Shown: positions 26,864 to 36,251 of the stretch, piece by piece
Layout of the letters: every line of letters begins with the position of its first letter
Position numbering within the stretch: the stretch's first letter is position 1
DNA from: Saliphagus infecundisoli
GTDB taxonomy: Archaea > Halobacteriota > Halobacteria > Halobacteriales > Natrialbaceae
DNA: 61,284 nucleotides
Assembly (NCBI RefSeq): GCF_020177375.1
Contig: NZ_JAIWHV010000024.1
Location: 1-61,284 of the forward strand
Direction: 5' to 3'
Notes under the pieces: model-generated
The model's database searches: none
What the model was told of the DNA's origin: nothing
What the model saw: only the letters and a program-made list of their open reading frames with translations
Position numbers and translations under genes: made by a program

Positions 26864-27931
26864 ATGGACCACCGTTATTTGGGGGACGCGGACGGATCTT
26901 TTTCTCGGCGTGAGTATCTTCTTTCCACTGGGGCTGGGAGTATCGCAGTTCTCAGTGGGACTGCAGGATGTCTTGGGCTGGGTGACGATGAACAGCAAGC
27001 TGAGGAGCCCGGTGACGAGACGGACGAAAACAGCACTGAAAACGAAAGTGAAGACGAGGACGCGACTGACGAGGCAGAGGAGACTGAGAACGAGTCTGAA
27101 GACGATGAAGCGGAACCGGAGAACGAAACGGTCGAGAACGAGTCTGAAGACGAGGACGCGACTGACGGGGAAGAGGTAGATGATGAGGGCGATGGTTCGA
27201 TACTCGAGGAAGAAGAGTCCGACGAGAACGACTCTGAAAACGACTCTGAAGACAAGAGCGAGGCGACCGAAAACGAGTCTGAGGATGAGGCGGGTGATGG
27301 GGATACCGAGAACGGCACCGCAGACGAGAGCCAAGACACCGAAACCCCTGAAGAACCCCAAGAAGACGCGGACAATGAGACGGACGGGAATGAGTCTGAA
27401 GATGAGGCTGCCGAGAATGAGTCTGGCGACGGCGCTAGCGAGACCGACTCCGAAGGTGACCATGAGGACTCCGGTACCGAAGAAGCTGATGAGGACGGGG
27501 GTTTCGAGCAGTATACCATTGAAGATCTGCCCTACCAAGTCGACTACCCGGCTGACTGGGAGGTGGACGAGTCAAACGAAGGCTACGTCCAAATCTTCAA
27601 TGGCGATGAAACGGCACGGATCTGGATCGAAACCGAGGAGGCTCGTCTCGATCTCGAACAGGAGGTCCGGGATTACCGCGACACCTTTGAGCCCGAACCC
27701 AGCGTTGAGATCCATGCGGACGACCCGGTGACACTCTCGAGCGGCGAAGACGGTCATCGGTTTGTCATCGAGATGACCGACAGAGAGACCAACCAAATCA
27801 TCGCTCACGAGCTCATCGCACAAGCCAACGGCATCCAGTATCTCACTTCTGTCATCATTTCACGGTCGCTATATAACAACGCATACGCTCAGTTAGCAGA
27901 GAAAATCCTTGCGTCGGTTGCTCTTGGCTGA
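26864..27931 (+). CDS. Tat lipoprotein with NESED-type repeats and PsbP-like domain
   Basis: A Tat motif (SRREYLLSTGAG) precedes a lipobox ending GTAGC. Residues about 40-215 are almost wholly Asp, Glu, Asn, Ser and Thr, with recurring ENESEDE units, probably an extended glycosylated stalk. The last 130 residues form a folded domain (YQVDYPADWEVDESNEGYV...ISRSLYNNAYAQLAEKIL) like the PsbP/DUF1795 type often found on exported proteins. It follows the preceding gene by 2 bp. It likely projects from the cell surface. Confidence 0.75.
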   Translation: MDHRYLGDADGSFSRREYLLSTGAGSIAVLSGTAGCLGLGDDEQQAEEPGDETDENSTENESEDEDATDEAEETENESEDDEAEPENETVENESEDEDATDGEEVDDEGDGSILEEEESDENDSENDSEDKSEATENESEDEAGDGDTENGTADESQDTETPEEPQEDADNETDGNESEDEAAENESGDGASETDSEGDHEDSGTEEADEDGGFEQYTIEDLPYQVDYPADWEVDESNEGYVQIFNGDETARIWIETEEARLDLEQEVRDYRDTFEPEPSVEIHADDPVTLSSGEDGHRFVIEMTDRETNQIIAHELIAQANGIQYLTSVIISRSLYNNAYAQLAEKILASVALG

Positions 27932-27963
27932 CTCACGAGCACCGTTCTCCCAGATCGAGATGA

Positions 27964-29367
27964 TTAATTAGTGCTCACGACGACATTTTTGAGTTGATCG
28001 GCCCCCACGCCACCGATGAGGCGATTAAGCCTGGCCTCCCAGCCAACCGTGTTGATCTCGATGTCGTGGACCTCGATCGAATTAGTATACGGCGAGACAT
28101 AGATTGCGTCCGTGTTTTCGTGGAGCGTGATTGTTGAGTTCTCGACAACGGCTGGGCCGGCCGGTGCCTTCCCGCCTTCGCCGCGCGTCCCGAAGCCGTA
28201 CGTCCCTCCAGCCCCGCCGCCCTCGGCATACGCGATCTCGATTTCACAGTTGCGAACGAGTTGCCGGCCGTCTTGAAGCAGGATTCCACGCGGGTTGATG
28301 TAGACGCCCTCTGGTTTCTCATCGATCAACACGTGGCAATTTTCGATGACGGAGCCTGGATACGGCCCGTTGAGGGCTTCGTCTTTGTCGTCGGTTCCAT
28401 CCAACCATTCAACAGGCTCCCAATCGTCGCCTCCATTGTTCCGAATCTGGGACCCGCCGCCGTTCCAGACGGTGCATCCCGAGACGATCTTTCGGCCGGT
28501 TCCTCCCCGAGGGTAGATCGTGTTATCGGGCCAGGGTCCGCAGACGAGGTTGCGGATAACGGTCGTCCCCTGTTGATCGGGATGGCCCGTGAACCCCGTC
28601 GAGCCCCAGCTTTGCCCGAAGTCGGGATGCTCGGGTCCCTCATCGAACCGACGCTCTTCTCGAGTGTTGATCGTATCAATGTAGTGGAGTCCGCCGCCGG
28701 GTGCAGCCACCGAATCAACGAGGGCAACCGAGTCGGGTGAGGCGCTCGCGACGCGCAAATTGGCGAATGACCCAAGCGAATGAGTTCCGTTGAAGACGAT
28801 ATTCCGGATCTCAGCCTGTCCATCGATGAACGCATTGAGGCCCTGCATTCCCGCGTTCTCGTGCCATCCCCAGTCGAAAATGAGGCCGCCGAAGACGAGA
28901 TCGCCATGTGGGTTCGTTGAGGTCCCGATGCGGAACATCATCGTAGAGCCGGTATACTCCCCCCGATCGACTGTGTGTTTATTGATCGCCTTCACTTCAC
29001 CATGCCGGATAGTCGCGTTCTGGCCGATGAACCCAACGTTCGAGGTACTCGTCCGTCGGAACGGCCGATTCATCTTATATTCGCCCTCCGGAAGCACGAT
29101 CAGTCGGTCGTTGTCCCAAGCTTGTCTGAGAGGGGCATCGATCGGCTGTTCGCCCGACGGGTCTGCACCGAAATCGTCAACGAGATTCACGACCTCGGAA
29201 AAGCGATCTGCATACTGATCTGGCCGAAGTGCGGTTGGTGTATCCGTCTCCTCAATGTTGAGAGGGCCAGAGCTCCTTTGGTCACCACAGCCGGCAAGTG
29301 CCGCTGCACCAGCTGTGGCCCCGATTCCCGCCAGGAGCCGACGGCGTGTTAGTCTGGGAGATGGCAT
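27964..29367 (-). CDS. Tat lipoprotein with right-handed beta-helix
   Basis: A twin-arginine signal (TRRRLLAGIGATAGAAALAG then Cys26) precedes a pectate-lyase-like start: VNLVDDFGADPSGEQPID. A long series of short beta-strand repeats with many Asn and Gly residues (IENCHVLI, VRNCEIEI, VENSTITL, VHDIEIN) forms the parallel beta-helix. Such proteins bind or cut polysaccharides. No clear lyase catalytic set is visible, so substrate and activity are open. It is convergent with the preceding lipoprotein gene and could act on cell-surface glycans during mating, by analogy only. Confidence 0.78.
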   Translation of the reverse strand: MPSPRLTRRRLLAGIGATAGAAALAGCGDQRSSGPLNIEETDTPTALRPDQYADRFSEVVNLVDDFGADPSGEQPIDAPLRQAWDNDRLIVLPEGEYKMNRPFRRTSTSNVGFIGQNATIRHGEVKAINKHTVDRGEYTGSTMMFRIGTSTNPHGDLVFGGLIFDWGWHENAGMQGLNAFIDGQAEIRNIVFNGTHSLGSFANLRVASASPDSVALVDSVAAPGGGLHYIDTINTREERRFDEGPEHPDFGQSWGSTGFTGHPDQQGTTVIRNLVCGPWPDNTIYPRGGTGRKIVSGCTVWNGGGSQIRNNGGDDWEPVEWLDGTDDKDEALNGPYPGSVIENCHVLIDEKPEGVYINPRGILLQDGRQLVRNCEIEIAYAEGGGAGGTYGFGTRGEGGKAPAGPAVVENSTITLHENTDAIYVSPYTNSIEVHDIEINTVGWEARLNRLIGGVGADQLKNVVVSTN

Positions 29368-29610
29368 ACGGATTGTTCCCCTTTACCAGACTAGTGATCA
29401 CTCCTAGACTATTCAATTTATCTATTATTTCTACCTGAAATCCCCGGGGAATCAATTCAAAACGATCGGCCATAAAATATTATATAACTTATATATTATC
29501 TATGTGGGATTACCAATAAATATTTTCACCTGACCATATAATATATTAAAATAATGAAAACGGGTAGATTTTGGGTAATCTATAAATGTCTCTGTCTAGA
29601 TGTAATCTCT

Positions 29611-30048
29611 ATGGGAGAACATACCAATAACCACAGGCGACCGACAGAGGTAACACTCCGAGCTCTGGCTCGAGTGAGTCCCACAGCAGCCAAGATTGCG
29701 ATGGTCACCGCAGGGGTACTGATGTTGATCCAACCCGTCGTTGCCCAGTCTGCGTTTGAAGAAGCATCCGAGGTTGCTTGCGGGGGGGCATTGGGATCGG
29801 CGGTTTTCCTTGGATTTGGATTGTTGACATTAATACTCATATTGGCTGGGATTGGCCAAATTGCGATCGGCTTTCTTGGTTTTGGGGGTGGTGGCCGTCG
29901 AGGCGAGCGTAGTTCGATCATCAACGGATTTGTGACCCTTCTCGGAGGGTTATTTTTAGGTAGTATGTCGGCGGTACTTGATTATTTAGGTGTCAATATC
30001 AGTGGCTGTCTAGAGGGTGAGATCCTGTGGGTCATGGTGTTGCTCTGA
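29611..30048 (+). CDS. small membrane protein, possible VirB2/pilin-like subunit
   Basis: The 145-residue product from ATG 29611 has a basic N-terminus, a hydrophobic segment ending PVVAQSAFEEA that looks like a cleavable signal, and two further helices around a short loop (FLGFGLLTLILILAGIG; INGFVTLLGGLFLGSM). This signal plus two-helix plan matches VirB2/TrbC-type pilins, though sequence similarity is not certain. It lies 10 bp before the VirB6-like gene and upstream of VirB4- and VirD4-like ATPases. The 243-bp upstream region is very AT-rich with several TATA-like boxes. Confidence 0.6.
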   Translation: MGEHTNNHRRPTEVTLRALARVSPTAAKIAMVTAGVLMLIQPVVAQSAFEEASEVACGGALGSAVFLGFGLLTLILILAGIGQIAIGFLGFGGGGRRGERSSIINGFVTLLGGLFLGSMSAVLDYLGVNISGCLEGEILWVMVLL

Positions 30049-30058
30049 CGCTCCACGC

Positions 30059-31732
30059 ATGAACTCCCGGTTGTTCATCGGTCGGAGGTGGTTGTTGGTT
30101 GCGGTTTTAGGCATTTTGTTGGTGAGTGGAGCGCTCTTTGGCGCGATTGGTATCGGAGTTGTCGATGCCCAGGAAAATGAAAGTAATGAGTCTGAAGACG
30201 ATGGATTTGGGGTTGACCCTGGCGAGGTAGCGAATGCAACGAACGGGTCTGAGGGAGAAGTCGAGAACGAGACGGCCGAAAATGAATCAAACAACGAGAG
30301 CGTGGACGATGGATTCGGTATCCAGCCAAATTCTATTCTTACCGGAGAGGAAAATAACGAAAATCAAACGAACTCAGAGGACGAAGATGACAACGGTGGC
30401 GCATTATCCGCAGTGGGGGGTGCTGTAGAATGGCTGGATCAGGCGAAAGGCAAGGCACGGGACGGTATTGAAGAACACGTTCCTGGGGCAGCAGCGGCCG
30501 GCAACATCTATGATACGATGACTAACCCCTCAGACGAAGCAGTCCAATGGTTCAATTCGTGGGTGGCGGCGTTCGTTGACGGGGTGTTGTCGGAAGTGGT
30601 CGCGGCCATCAATGCGATACACGCAATCGCCATCCAGGTTCCAGCACCGGGGGAGGCAGAGGACCCTTCGAGTTGGGCCGAGCCTGCGAGTGAGCAGTGG
30701 CAGACCGTCTTTGCGGTAATCTCGTGGCCGCTCGTGGCCGCCATAGTATGGCTGATGGCACAAATAGGCGTCTCGTTTTCCTACGATAGTGCCGAGAAAC
30801 GTCGTCGGGGCTGGAAGCGTATCGCTCTCGCTAGCGTGATGATATTTGGGACGTGGGTGTTCGCGCCGGCACTCCTGCACTTGTTTGCGGAGGTAGCTCA
30901 GGGGATCTATCCTGATGGCGAACAATTCGTCACTCCGGACGGTGCGATCCGCTTTGGGCTCGGTCTCTATCTTCTGGCAATCTTATTGATATTTAAGGCG
31001 ATCGTCGTCGTCGCAGCACTTGTCAGTGTCATCATGCTACATTTACTGACATATCTTTCCATACTGTTTTGGCCGCTTTCGTGGGCTGCGTGGGCAACCC
31101 ACGGTCAAGCACACGCCTACGGGAGTTTTGGCCTGTTCGTTTTCGGCTCTCTTCTCGCCCTCTCGGTTATCCAGTCGGTCATCTTGCGGTTCCTAATATA
31201 TCTACCGCTCGACGGGTCAATTGCCGGAACCGCTGGTTCGATCGTTTTGATTCTCTTCGGGTTGGCGTTCGCGCTCGTCTACCTCCCGTGGAAAATGCTC
31301 GAAAAGGCGCATGTCGCCGCCGCACTCAAACTCGGGAAGGGGCCGGCCCAGGACGTGGGTCAACGAATGCGGCAAGCACCTGGCGAGGTGCATCACCTAG
31401 CTCGACACTACAGAGCAGCATACGACCAGAGATCTGGAGGCGGAGGTGGTGGTGGAGACGGAGGTGGAGGCAGAGGTGGTGGAGACGGAGGCGGAGGCAG
31501 AGGTGGTGGAGACGGAGGCGGAGGCAGAGGTGGTGGAGACGGAGGCGGAGGTAGTGGTGGTGGGGACGGAGGCGGAGGTGGGGGTGAAGACGGGAAGAGT
31601 GAGCAAGAGTCATCGTCGACTCAGGATGGCGATTCCAGCCAGGAGAACCGCAGGCCACGCATCAAATCGCGCAAGAAAAAGACGTTCAGCGAGATCCAAA
31701 AAGACCGGATCGAGCGGAAAGTCAACTCATAA
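30059..31732 (+). CDS. polytopic VirB6/TrbL-like transfer membrane protein
   Basis: The 557-residue protein has a signal-like first helix ending VVDAQENESNES, an acidic extracellular stretch, then six or seven helices (about residues 220-430), the layout of VirB6/TrbL channel proteins. The C-terminus is basic and contains a glycine repeat of about 50 residues. ATG 30059 begins MNSRLFIGRRWLL. Position between a pilin-like gene and a VirB4-like ATPase supports a mating-channel role. Confidence 0.68.
   Translation: MNSRLFIGRRWLLVAVLGILLVSGALFGAIGIGVVDAQENESNESEDDGFGVDPGEVANATNGSEGEVENETAENESNNESVDDGFGIQPNSILTGEENNENQTNSEDEDDNGGALSAVGGAVEWLDQAKGKARDGIEEHVPGAAAAGNIYDTMTNPSDEAVQWFNSWVAAFVDGVLSEVVAAINAIHAIAIQVPAPGEAEDPSSWAEPASEQWQTVFAVISWPLVAAIVWLMAQIGVSFSYDSAEKRRRGWKRIALASVMIFGTWVFAPALLHLFAEVAQGIYPDGEQFVTPDGAIRFGLGLYLLAILLIFKAIVVVAALVSVIMLHLLTYLSILFWPLSWAAWATHGQAHAYGSFGLFVFGSLLALSVIQSVILRFLIYLPLDGSIAGTAGSIVLILFGLAFALVYLPWKMLEKAHVAAALKLGKGPAQDVGQRMRQAPGEVHHLARHYRAAYDQRSGGGGGGGDGGGGRGGGDGGGGRGGGDGGGGRGGGDGGGGSGGGDGGGGGGEDGKSEQESSSTQDGDSSQENRRPRIKSRKKKTFSEIQKDRIERKVNS
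31437..31588 (+). repeat. glycine-rich in-frame tandem repeat
   Basis: A 24-bp unit (GGTGGAGACGGAGGCGGAGG then CAGA) repeats in frame, encoding GGDGGGGR units. It lies in the C-terminal tail of the VirB6-like protein and is likely variable in length between strains. Confidence 0.7.
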
Positions 31733-31750
31733 AATCACCACAATTGCCCC

Positions 31751-34700
31751 ATGACAACCGACTCATCACCGCCCAGCTCGGACACGATCGATCGAGATCC
31801 GTCACAGCTTGCCCTGCCGTACATCGATTCGTCGATCAAAGTGCGAGGGTACAAGCTCAAACACATCTTCTACGGTGCGCCCGGAGGAATCATCCTCTTT
31901 TTCGGGATTTTTAGTTCGCCGTTCACGAGTGGTCCTGGGGTTTTCTGGACGACGGCAGCAATCGGGATTCCGCTGGCCGTGATCGGGATGGCGGTTTCGT
32001 ACAGCACGGATTACGAGACGACGACGGGGATCGACCGTGCTCGAGCTGGCCTGCGGTCGCTCGTCCTGCATTGGCAGTACCCGAAGACCCACATCGAATC
32101 GTCGGTCGACCCGATCCACGGTGTGAAGCGAATTTTCTCGAACGGGTTCGCCGAAATGGAAGACGGGCGGTACGTTGCGCTCGTTCGCGTCGATGGTCGT
32201 AACACTGAGCGGCAGTCCCGGTCGGCTGTCAATGATATGGTTCAGGATTTGACGTTTGCGGTTCGCCGCGAGATGGACAATACGTTCGATTTCTTTGTCA
32301 CAACGTTTGATACCGACGTTGACAAGATCACGGACAAGTACCGTGAGCAACTCCACAGCGGCCGATTCAGCGGCGACGAGTGGATCATTGCTCGTGATCT
32401 ACTCGAGGATTATGTGCTCTACGAGGAGGAGGAGGCCGAGGCGTGGGATGCTCGCGAACTCCGCTCGTACATCGTCGTCGAGGTCGACCCGACTGATCTC
32501 GAGCATCGCCGTCAGTCGGATAATGGCTCGCTTTTCTCGCTTGGTGGAGACGAGCCGGACGCACGCCAGCGCAAGCAGATGCGACGGCGACTGCGTGATC
32601 GGGTTGCCTCGGCGAAGGCCGTCGCGGGCTCGGTGAGTGGCTGTTCGGGTGAGTTAGTCGATCCGGCCGAGCACGCCCTCTTGCTCGCGAAATACTGGGC
32701 CGGGGTTGAACACCGGCAATTTACCGACGAGTCAGCATCCCAGGTGGCGAACCTTTCGGTGTGGCCCGATATCAAATCGGCCGAATCGGACGCTCACGAG
32801 CACGAGCAGGCGGAAATGGACAGTCACCGGCCGGGAGCGGTCGACGCGCACCTCGACAAGCAAGCTCGAACCAGCGCGGAGACAACTCCCGCAGCAGAAG
32901 ACTTCGACGAAGAGGCCGATGGGCGGATATCACTCGATGCAGTCGCAGACGTCGATGAGGTTGAAGTGGCGGGCGACGGTGGAGTGACTGGCCTGGAACC
33001 AACTGAGAGCGTTGTCACGCAGCTCCTCCAATCGCCGACCGAGGCAGGACCTTCCGACGACGTTCTCGACGACACGGAGACAGCAGCGAAGACATTAACC
33101 CTCGCTCGCCTCCGTGAGGGATTGTTCCACCCACTCTCGGATTCAGACACAGACAGTGACAGTGGTGTGGCGTCCTCGCCCCTTCAGGACGCCCTTGCTC
33201 CCGGGACGATCGATATTCACGGCGATTATGTTGAGGTCGGCGATCAGTACGCACGGACCTACTGGTTGACTGGCTGGCGCAAGCGCCCCTCGAGCAACTT
33301 CCTCCAATCGTTGCAGACGCTCACGGGCGTTGATTTCGATCTTCGACTCCGTGCACGCCCGGTCGAGAAGGCTGATGCGATCGAGCGTCTGAAGCCGAAA
33401 ATCAAGGATATTGACGCGGATATCAGCGACAGACAGCAGATTCACGATATCGAGTCCTCGGTCATGACCGAGGACGTTCACTACTACCAGGGGATGTATA
33501 AGCTGCTCAAGCAGACGACGGTCCGACCGTTCGAACTCAACGGCTATCTCACGGTTCGGGCCGGATCGAAGCGAGCGCTCGATCTGGCCGAGTCGCAGAT
33601 CGAGCAGGGCTACGAATCCCCGGAGACGCTTACCCTCGATGTTGCCAAACGGCGGGCGCTCGAAGAGGCCGAAGAGACGGTGTTGAACGCGGTCGAAGAC
33701 ACGCCTGCGGAACTCACGCCGATCTCGTCGTCGCGTGCTGACGAGCTGTTCCGATCGGGCGCTCCGGGTGCGCGCGATCACTACAACGAGTCGTCCTGGA
33801 AAGACCACACTACGATGGTGCTCGACGGGGCGCTCGGTGCGCTGTTCCCGTTCGCTCGATCGACCGTCCAAGATGAGGACGGGGTTGAGTACGGTCGCTC
33901 TGAACATCACGGTGAGAAGATCATCGCGAGTCAGTTCGCGAGAGGTGGGGCCGGGCACAAGCTTACGCTGGCAGACTCAGGCAGCGGGAAGACCTACCAC
34001 GCGGGCAAGCAAGCATTGCGCTGGTGGCTTGGCAAGGAAGATCGGACAGTGATCTTCCTCGATACGATGGGCGGTTTCTACCAGCATACAGAGGCAGTCA
34101 ACGGCAACCGGATCGTCGTCGACGGCAACACGACGATCAACCCGCTGTTGATCCAGGAAACGCCCGAGACGGTGATGGAGACCAAAGACGTCGATCCATT
34201 CGGGATGGCCCGCGATTCGGCGGTGAGCTGGATTCTTTCGATCATTAAGGCTCAGGGTGGTGATCCAGACAACTTCAAGCACTTAGTCAGCGAGATCGTC
34301 ACGGAGACCTACCGAGAGGCGGGGATCTACCCCGGTCGTCCGGAGACGCACAAGCGGGAGAGCCCGACGATGGACGACTTTATTGAGAAGACGACCACGA
34401 TGCTCGAAAACCCGACGGAGTACACCCTCTCCGGGCACAATATCGAAGGGGAGGAAGTCAAACAGGAAGTGCGGCAGTTTCTCCGGAAGCTCGTCGGCTT
34501 CAAGAAACACGGGCGCTACCAGCACTTGATCGGCGAGAGTGAGGTGACGCTTGAGGAGGGCGAAGTCAACTATCTGGACTTGCAGCAGATCGAGGCGCTA
34601 GGAACGGCGGACAAGTCCACGATGCTCCAACTTCTGTTGCGCAACGTCTACGAGATGGTCAAGCGCGCGCCTGAGGAGACGATTTTCGTGGTTGACGAAG

Positions 34701-35950
34701 CGCACTATCTCTTGCACAGCGAGGAGATGCTGCCGTGGCTGCAACAAGCTGCACGCCACTGGCGGCACTACAACGCGGGGCTGTGGTTCCTCTCGCACCG
34801 GCCGGACGAGTTCATCAGCGGCGACGACGACAGAGCCGGACACAAAAACGCGATCCGAGGCCAGTGTACGACGACCGAGTTCTTCCGGTTGAAGGATATC
34901 GATTGGTCGGTCGGTAAGGCGTTCGGATTGAACGAGAGCCAATACAATTTTGTGACAAGTCAGGCAGTGACAGGGCAGGCTGGTGTAGGCCATTCGACGG
35001 GGATCGTCGGGTTCAGTGACGAAGAAGAGTGGTACACGTTCGAGGTCGCTTCCGGGGAATTTGAGGACGCACTCCTGAGTTACAATCCTGACAAGCACGG
35101 CGCGTTCCAGTCGTACATCCGCCCATATGTGAGCGACCCCGTTGCCCTCGATCAGGTCTTCGAGGCCGAAGATTCCAACGAGGAACGTACTGATCGGGCG
35201 GCAGAGAAGGACAAGGACGAGGGCGAGGAATCCGACGGTCACACGGACGGAACCGACGACGAGTCACGCACTGCTCAGGCGACGAACAAGGATGAAGATA
35301 AGGAGACTGGCGACGGGCCAGGTCCGCTTGAGACGGCTCTGGCAGCAATTCACGAGGAGGATCACTCGTCGGCTGGCGAGACTGCTGATAGTACCGGTGG
35401 CACTGCAGACACACTCCCCGCAGCTGACGACTCGACCGGGACGACGACCACAGAGACAGATGGTGAGGACGAGTTAGCAAACGAAGCAGAAGAGAGCGAA
35501 CCGTCGACAGAAACGACGGAAGACGAGCAGGAGGAACGCAGTACCGAGAGCACTGACGAAGAACCAGACAACGAGACACCCGAGGACGAGAGTGAAGACG
35601 CTCCCACCGAACGAGAACACACGCACGAACCGTCCAGCAGCGAGAAAGCGGCTGACAGTACAGCAGACGATCGCCAAGAGGTCACGACGATCACGGGGAT
35701 TGGGGAATCCTACAGCAGCCAGCTCCGTGAGGCGGGGGTCGAAACCGTTGACGACCTCGCGGCGGCGGAACCTGGGTCCCTCGAGGAGCAGACGCTGATC
35801 GCCTCGACGCTTCTAGAGAAGTGGATCGGCGTCGCTCGGACCGAGTCCACCACCAGCAGTGACACTGCTGCTGATGAGCAGCCGGGCAGGCCAGACAGTG
35901 GTGGATCAGCTCCTGCGGACGAGGGGGTGAGTCCAGACGATGACGATTAG
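31751..35950 (+). CDS. VirB4/HerA-like conjugation ATPase
   Basis: The 1399-residue protein has two N-terminal membrane helices (about 38-80), a VirB4-like N-domain, then the motor domain with Walker A DSGSGKTYHAG near 740 and Walker B TIFVVDEAHYLLH near 976. After about 1130 comes a long Glu/Asp/Thr-rich tail ending in a helix-hairpin-helix segment (TTITGIGESYSSQLREAG), a DNA-binding fold. The VirB4 fusion with membrane helices resembles TrbE/VirB3-B4 fusions. It should power pilus or channel assembly at the membrane. The HhH tail is unusual and may bind DNA. Confidence 0.85.
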   Translation: MTTDSSPPSSDTIDRDPSQLALPYIDSSIKVRGYKLKHIFYGAPGGIILFFGIFSSPFTSGPGVFWTTAAIGIPLAVIGMAVSYSTDYETTTGIDRARAGLRSLVLHWQYPKTHIESSVDPIHGVKRIFSNGFAEMEDGRYVALVRVDGRNTERQSRSAVNDMVQDLTFAVRREMDNTFDFFVTTFDTDVDKITDKYREQLHSGRFSGDEWIIARDLLEDYVLYEEEEAEAWDARELRSYIVVEVDPTDLEHRRQSDNGSLFSLGGDEPDARQRKQMRRRLRDRVASAKAVAGSVSGCSGELVDPAEHALLLAKYWAGVEHRQFTDESASQVANLSVWPDIKSAESDAHEHEQAEMDSHRPGAVDAHLDKQARTSAETTPAAEDFDEEADGRISLDAVADVDEVEVAGDGGVTGLEPTESVVTQLLQSPTEAGPSDDVLDDTETAAKTLTLARLREGLFHPLSDSDTDSDSGVASSPLQDALAPGTIDIHGDYVEVGDQYARTYWLTGWRKRPSSNFLQSLQTLTGVDFDLRLRARPVEKADAIERLKPKIKDIDADISDRQQIHDIESSVMTEDVHYYQGMYKLLKQTTVRPFELNGYLTVRAGSKRALDLAESQIEQGYESPETLTLDVAKRRALEEAEETVLNAVEDTPAELTPISSSRADELFRSGAPGARDHYNESSWKDHTTMVLDGALGALFPFARSTVQDEDGVEYGRSEHHGEKIIASQFARGGAGHKLTLADSGSGKTYHAGKQALRWWLGKEDRTVIFLDTMGGFYQHTEAVNGNRIVVDGNTTINPLLIQETPETVMETKDVDPFGMARDSAVSWILSIIKAQGGDPDNFKHLVSEIVTETYREAGIYPGRPETHKRESPTMDDFIEKTTTMLENPTEYTLSGHNIEGEEVKQEVRQFLRKLVGFKKHGRYQHLIGESEVTLEEGEVNYLDLQQIEALGTADKSTMLQLLLRNVYEMVKRAPEETIFVVDEAHYLLHSEEMLPWLQQAARHWRHYNAGLWFLSHRPDEFISGDDDRAGHKNAIRGQCTTTEFFRLKDIDWSVGKAFGLNESQYNFVTSQAVTGQAGVGHSTGIVGFSDEEEWYTFEVASGEFEDALLSYNPDKHGAFQSYIRPYVSDPVALDQVFEAEDSNEERTDRAAEKDKDEGEESDGHTDGTDDESRTAQATNKDEDKETGDGPGPLETALAAIHEEDHSSAGETADSTGGTADTLPAADDSTGTTTTETDGEDELANEAEESEPSTETTEDEQEERSTESTDEEPDNETPEDESEDAPTEREHTHEPSSSEKAADSTADDRQEVTTITGIGESYSSQLREAGVETVDDLAAAEPGSLEEQTLIASTLLEKWIGVARTESTTSSDTAADEQPGRPDSGGSAPADEGVSPDDDD

Positions 35951-36026
35951 GACAGCAGTGCCTCGAGTGCGACCGGTATGTGGGACCCGTGCTCACCAGT
36001 CTGCAAGTTCACGAGGTGAAACACGA

Positions 36027-36251
36027 ATGACCAATTCAATAGATGCCAATCCAATAGACAATAATCCAACGGACGACGCGCGAGCGAGTGAGAACGAAGG
36101 CAGGGGTGGGGCTGAAGAGATGGATGCCGACAGCGACAGATCAGTCGTTCCCGGCCAGAGTGGAGGTGCGAAAACGTGGCATGCTCTTCACTCCCTCCGA
36201 TGCTGGACCGACAACGGCCACCCTGACGGTGAAGGTGGTGACTCGGAATGA
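36027..36251 (+). CDS. small acidic protein between the two transfer ATPases
   Basis: The product of about 74 residues (MTNSIDANPIDNNPTDDARA) is polar and disordered, with one Cys. Its TGA overlaps the ATG of the coupling-protein gene (ATGA). A frame extension to an ATG that overlaps the VirB4 stop (35940) is possible but would add an Arg-rich, atypical segment. Function unknown; probable operon member. Confidence 0.5.
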   Translation: MTNSIDANPIDNNPTDDARASENEGRGGAEEMDADSDRSVVPGQSGGAKTWHALHSLRCWTDNGHPDGEGGDSE

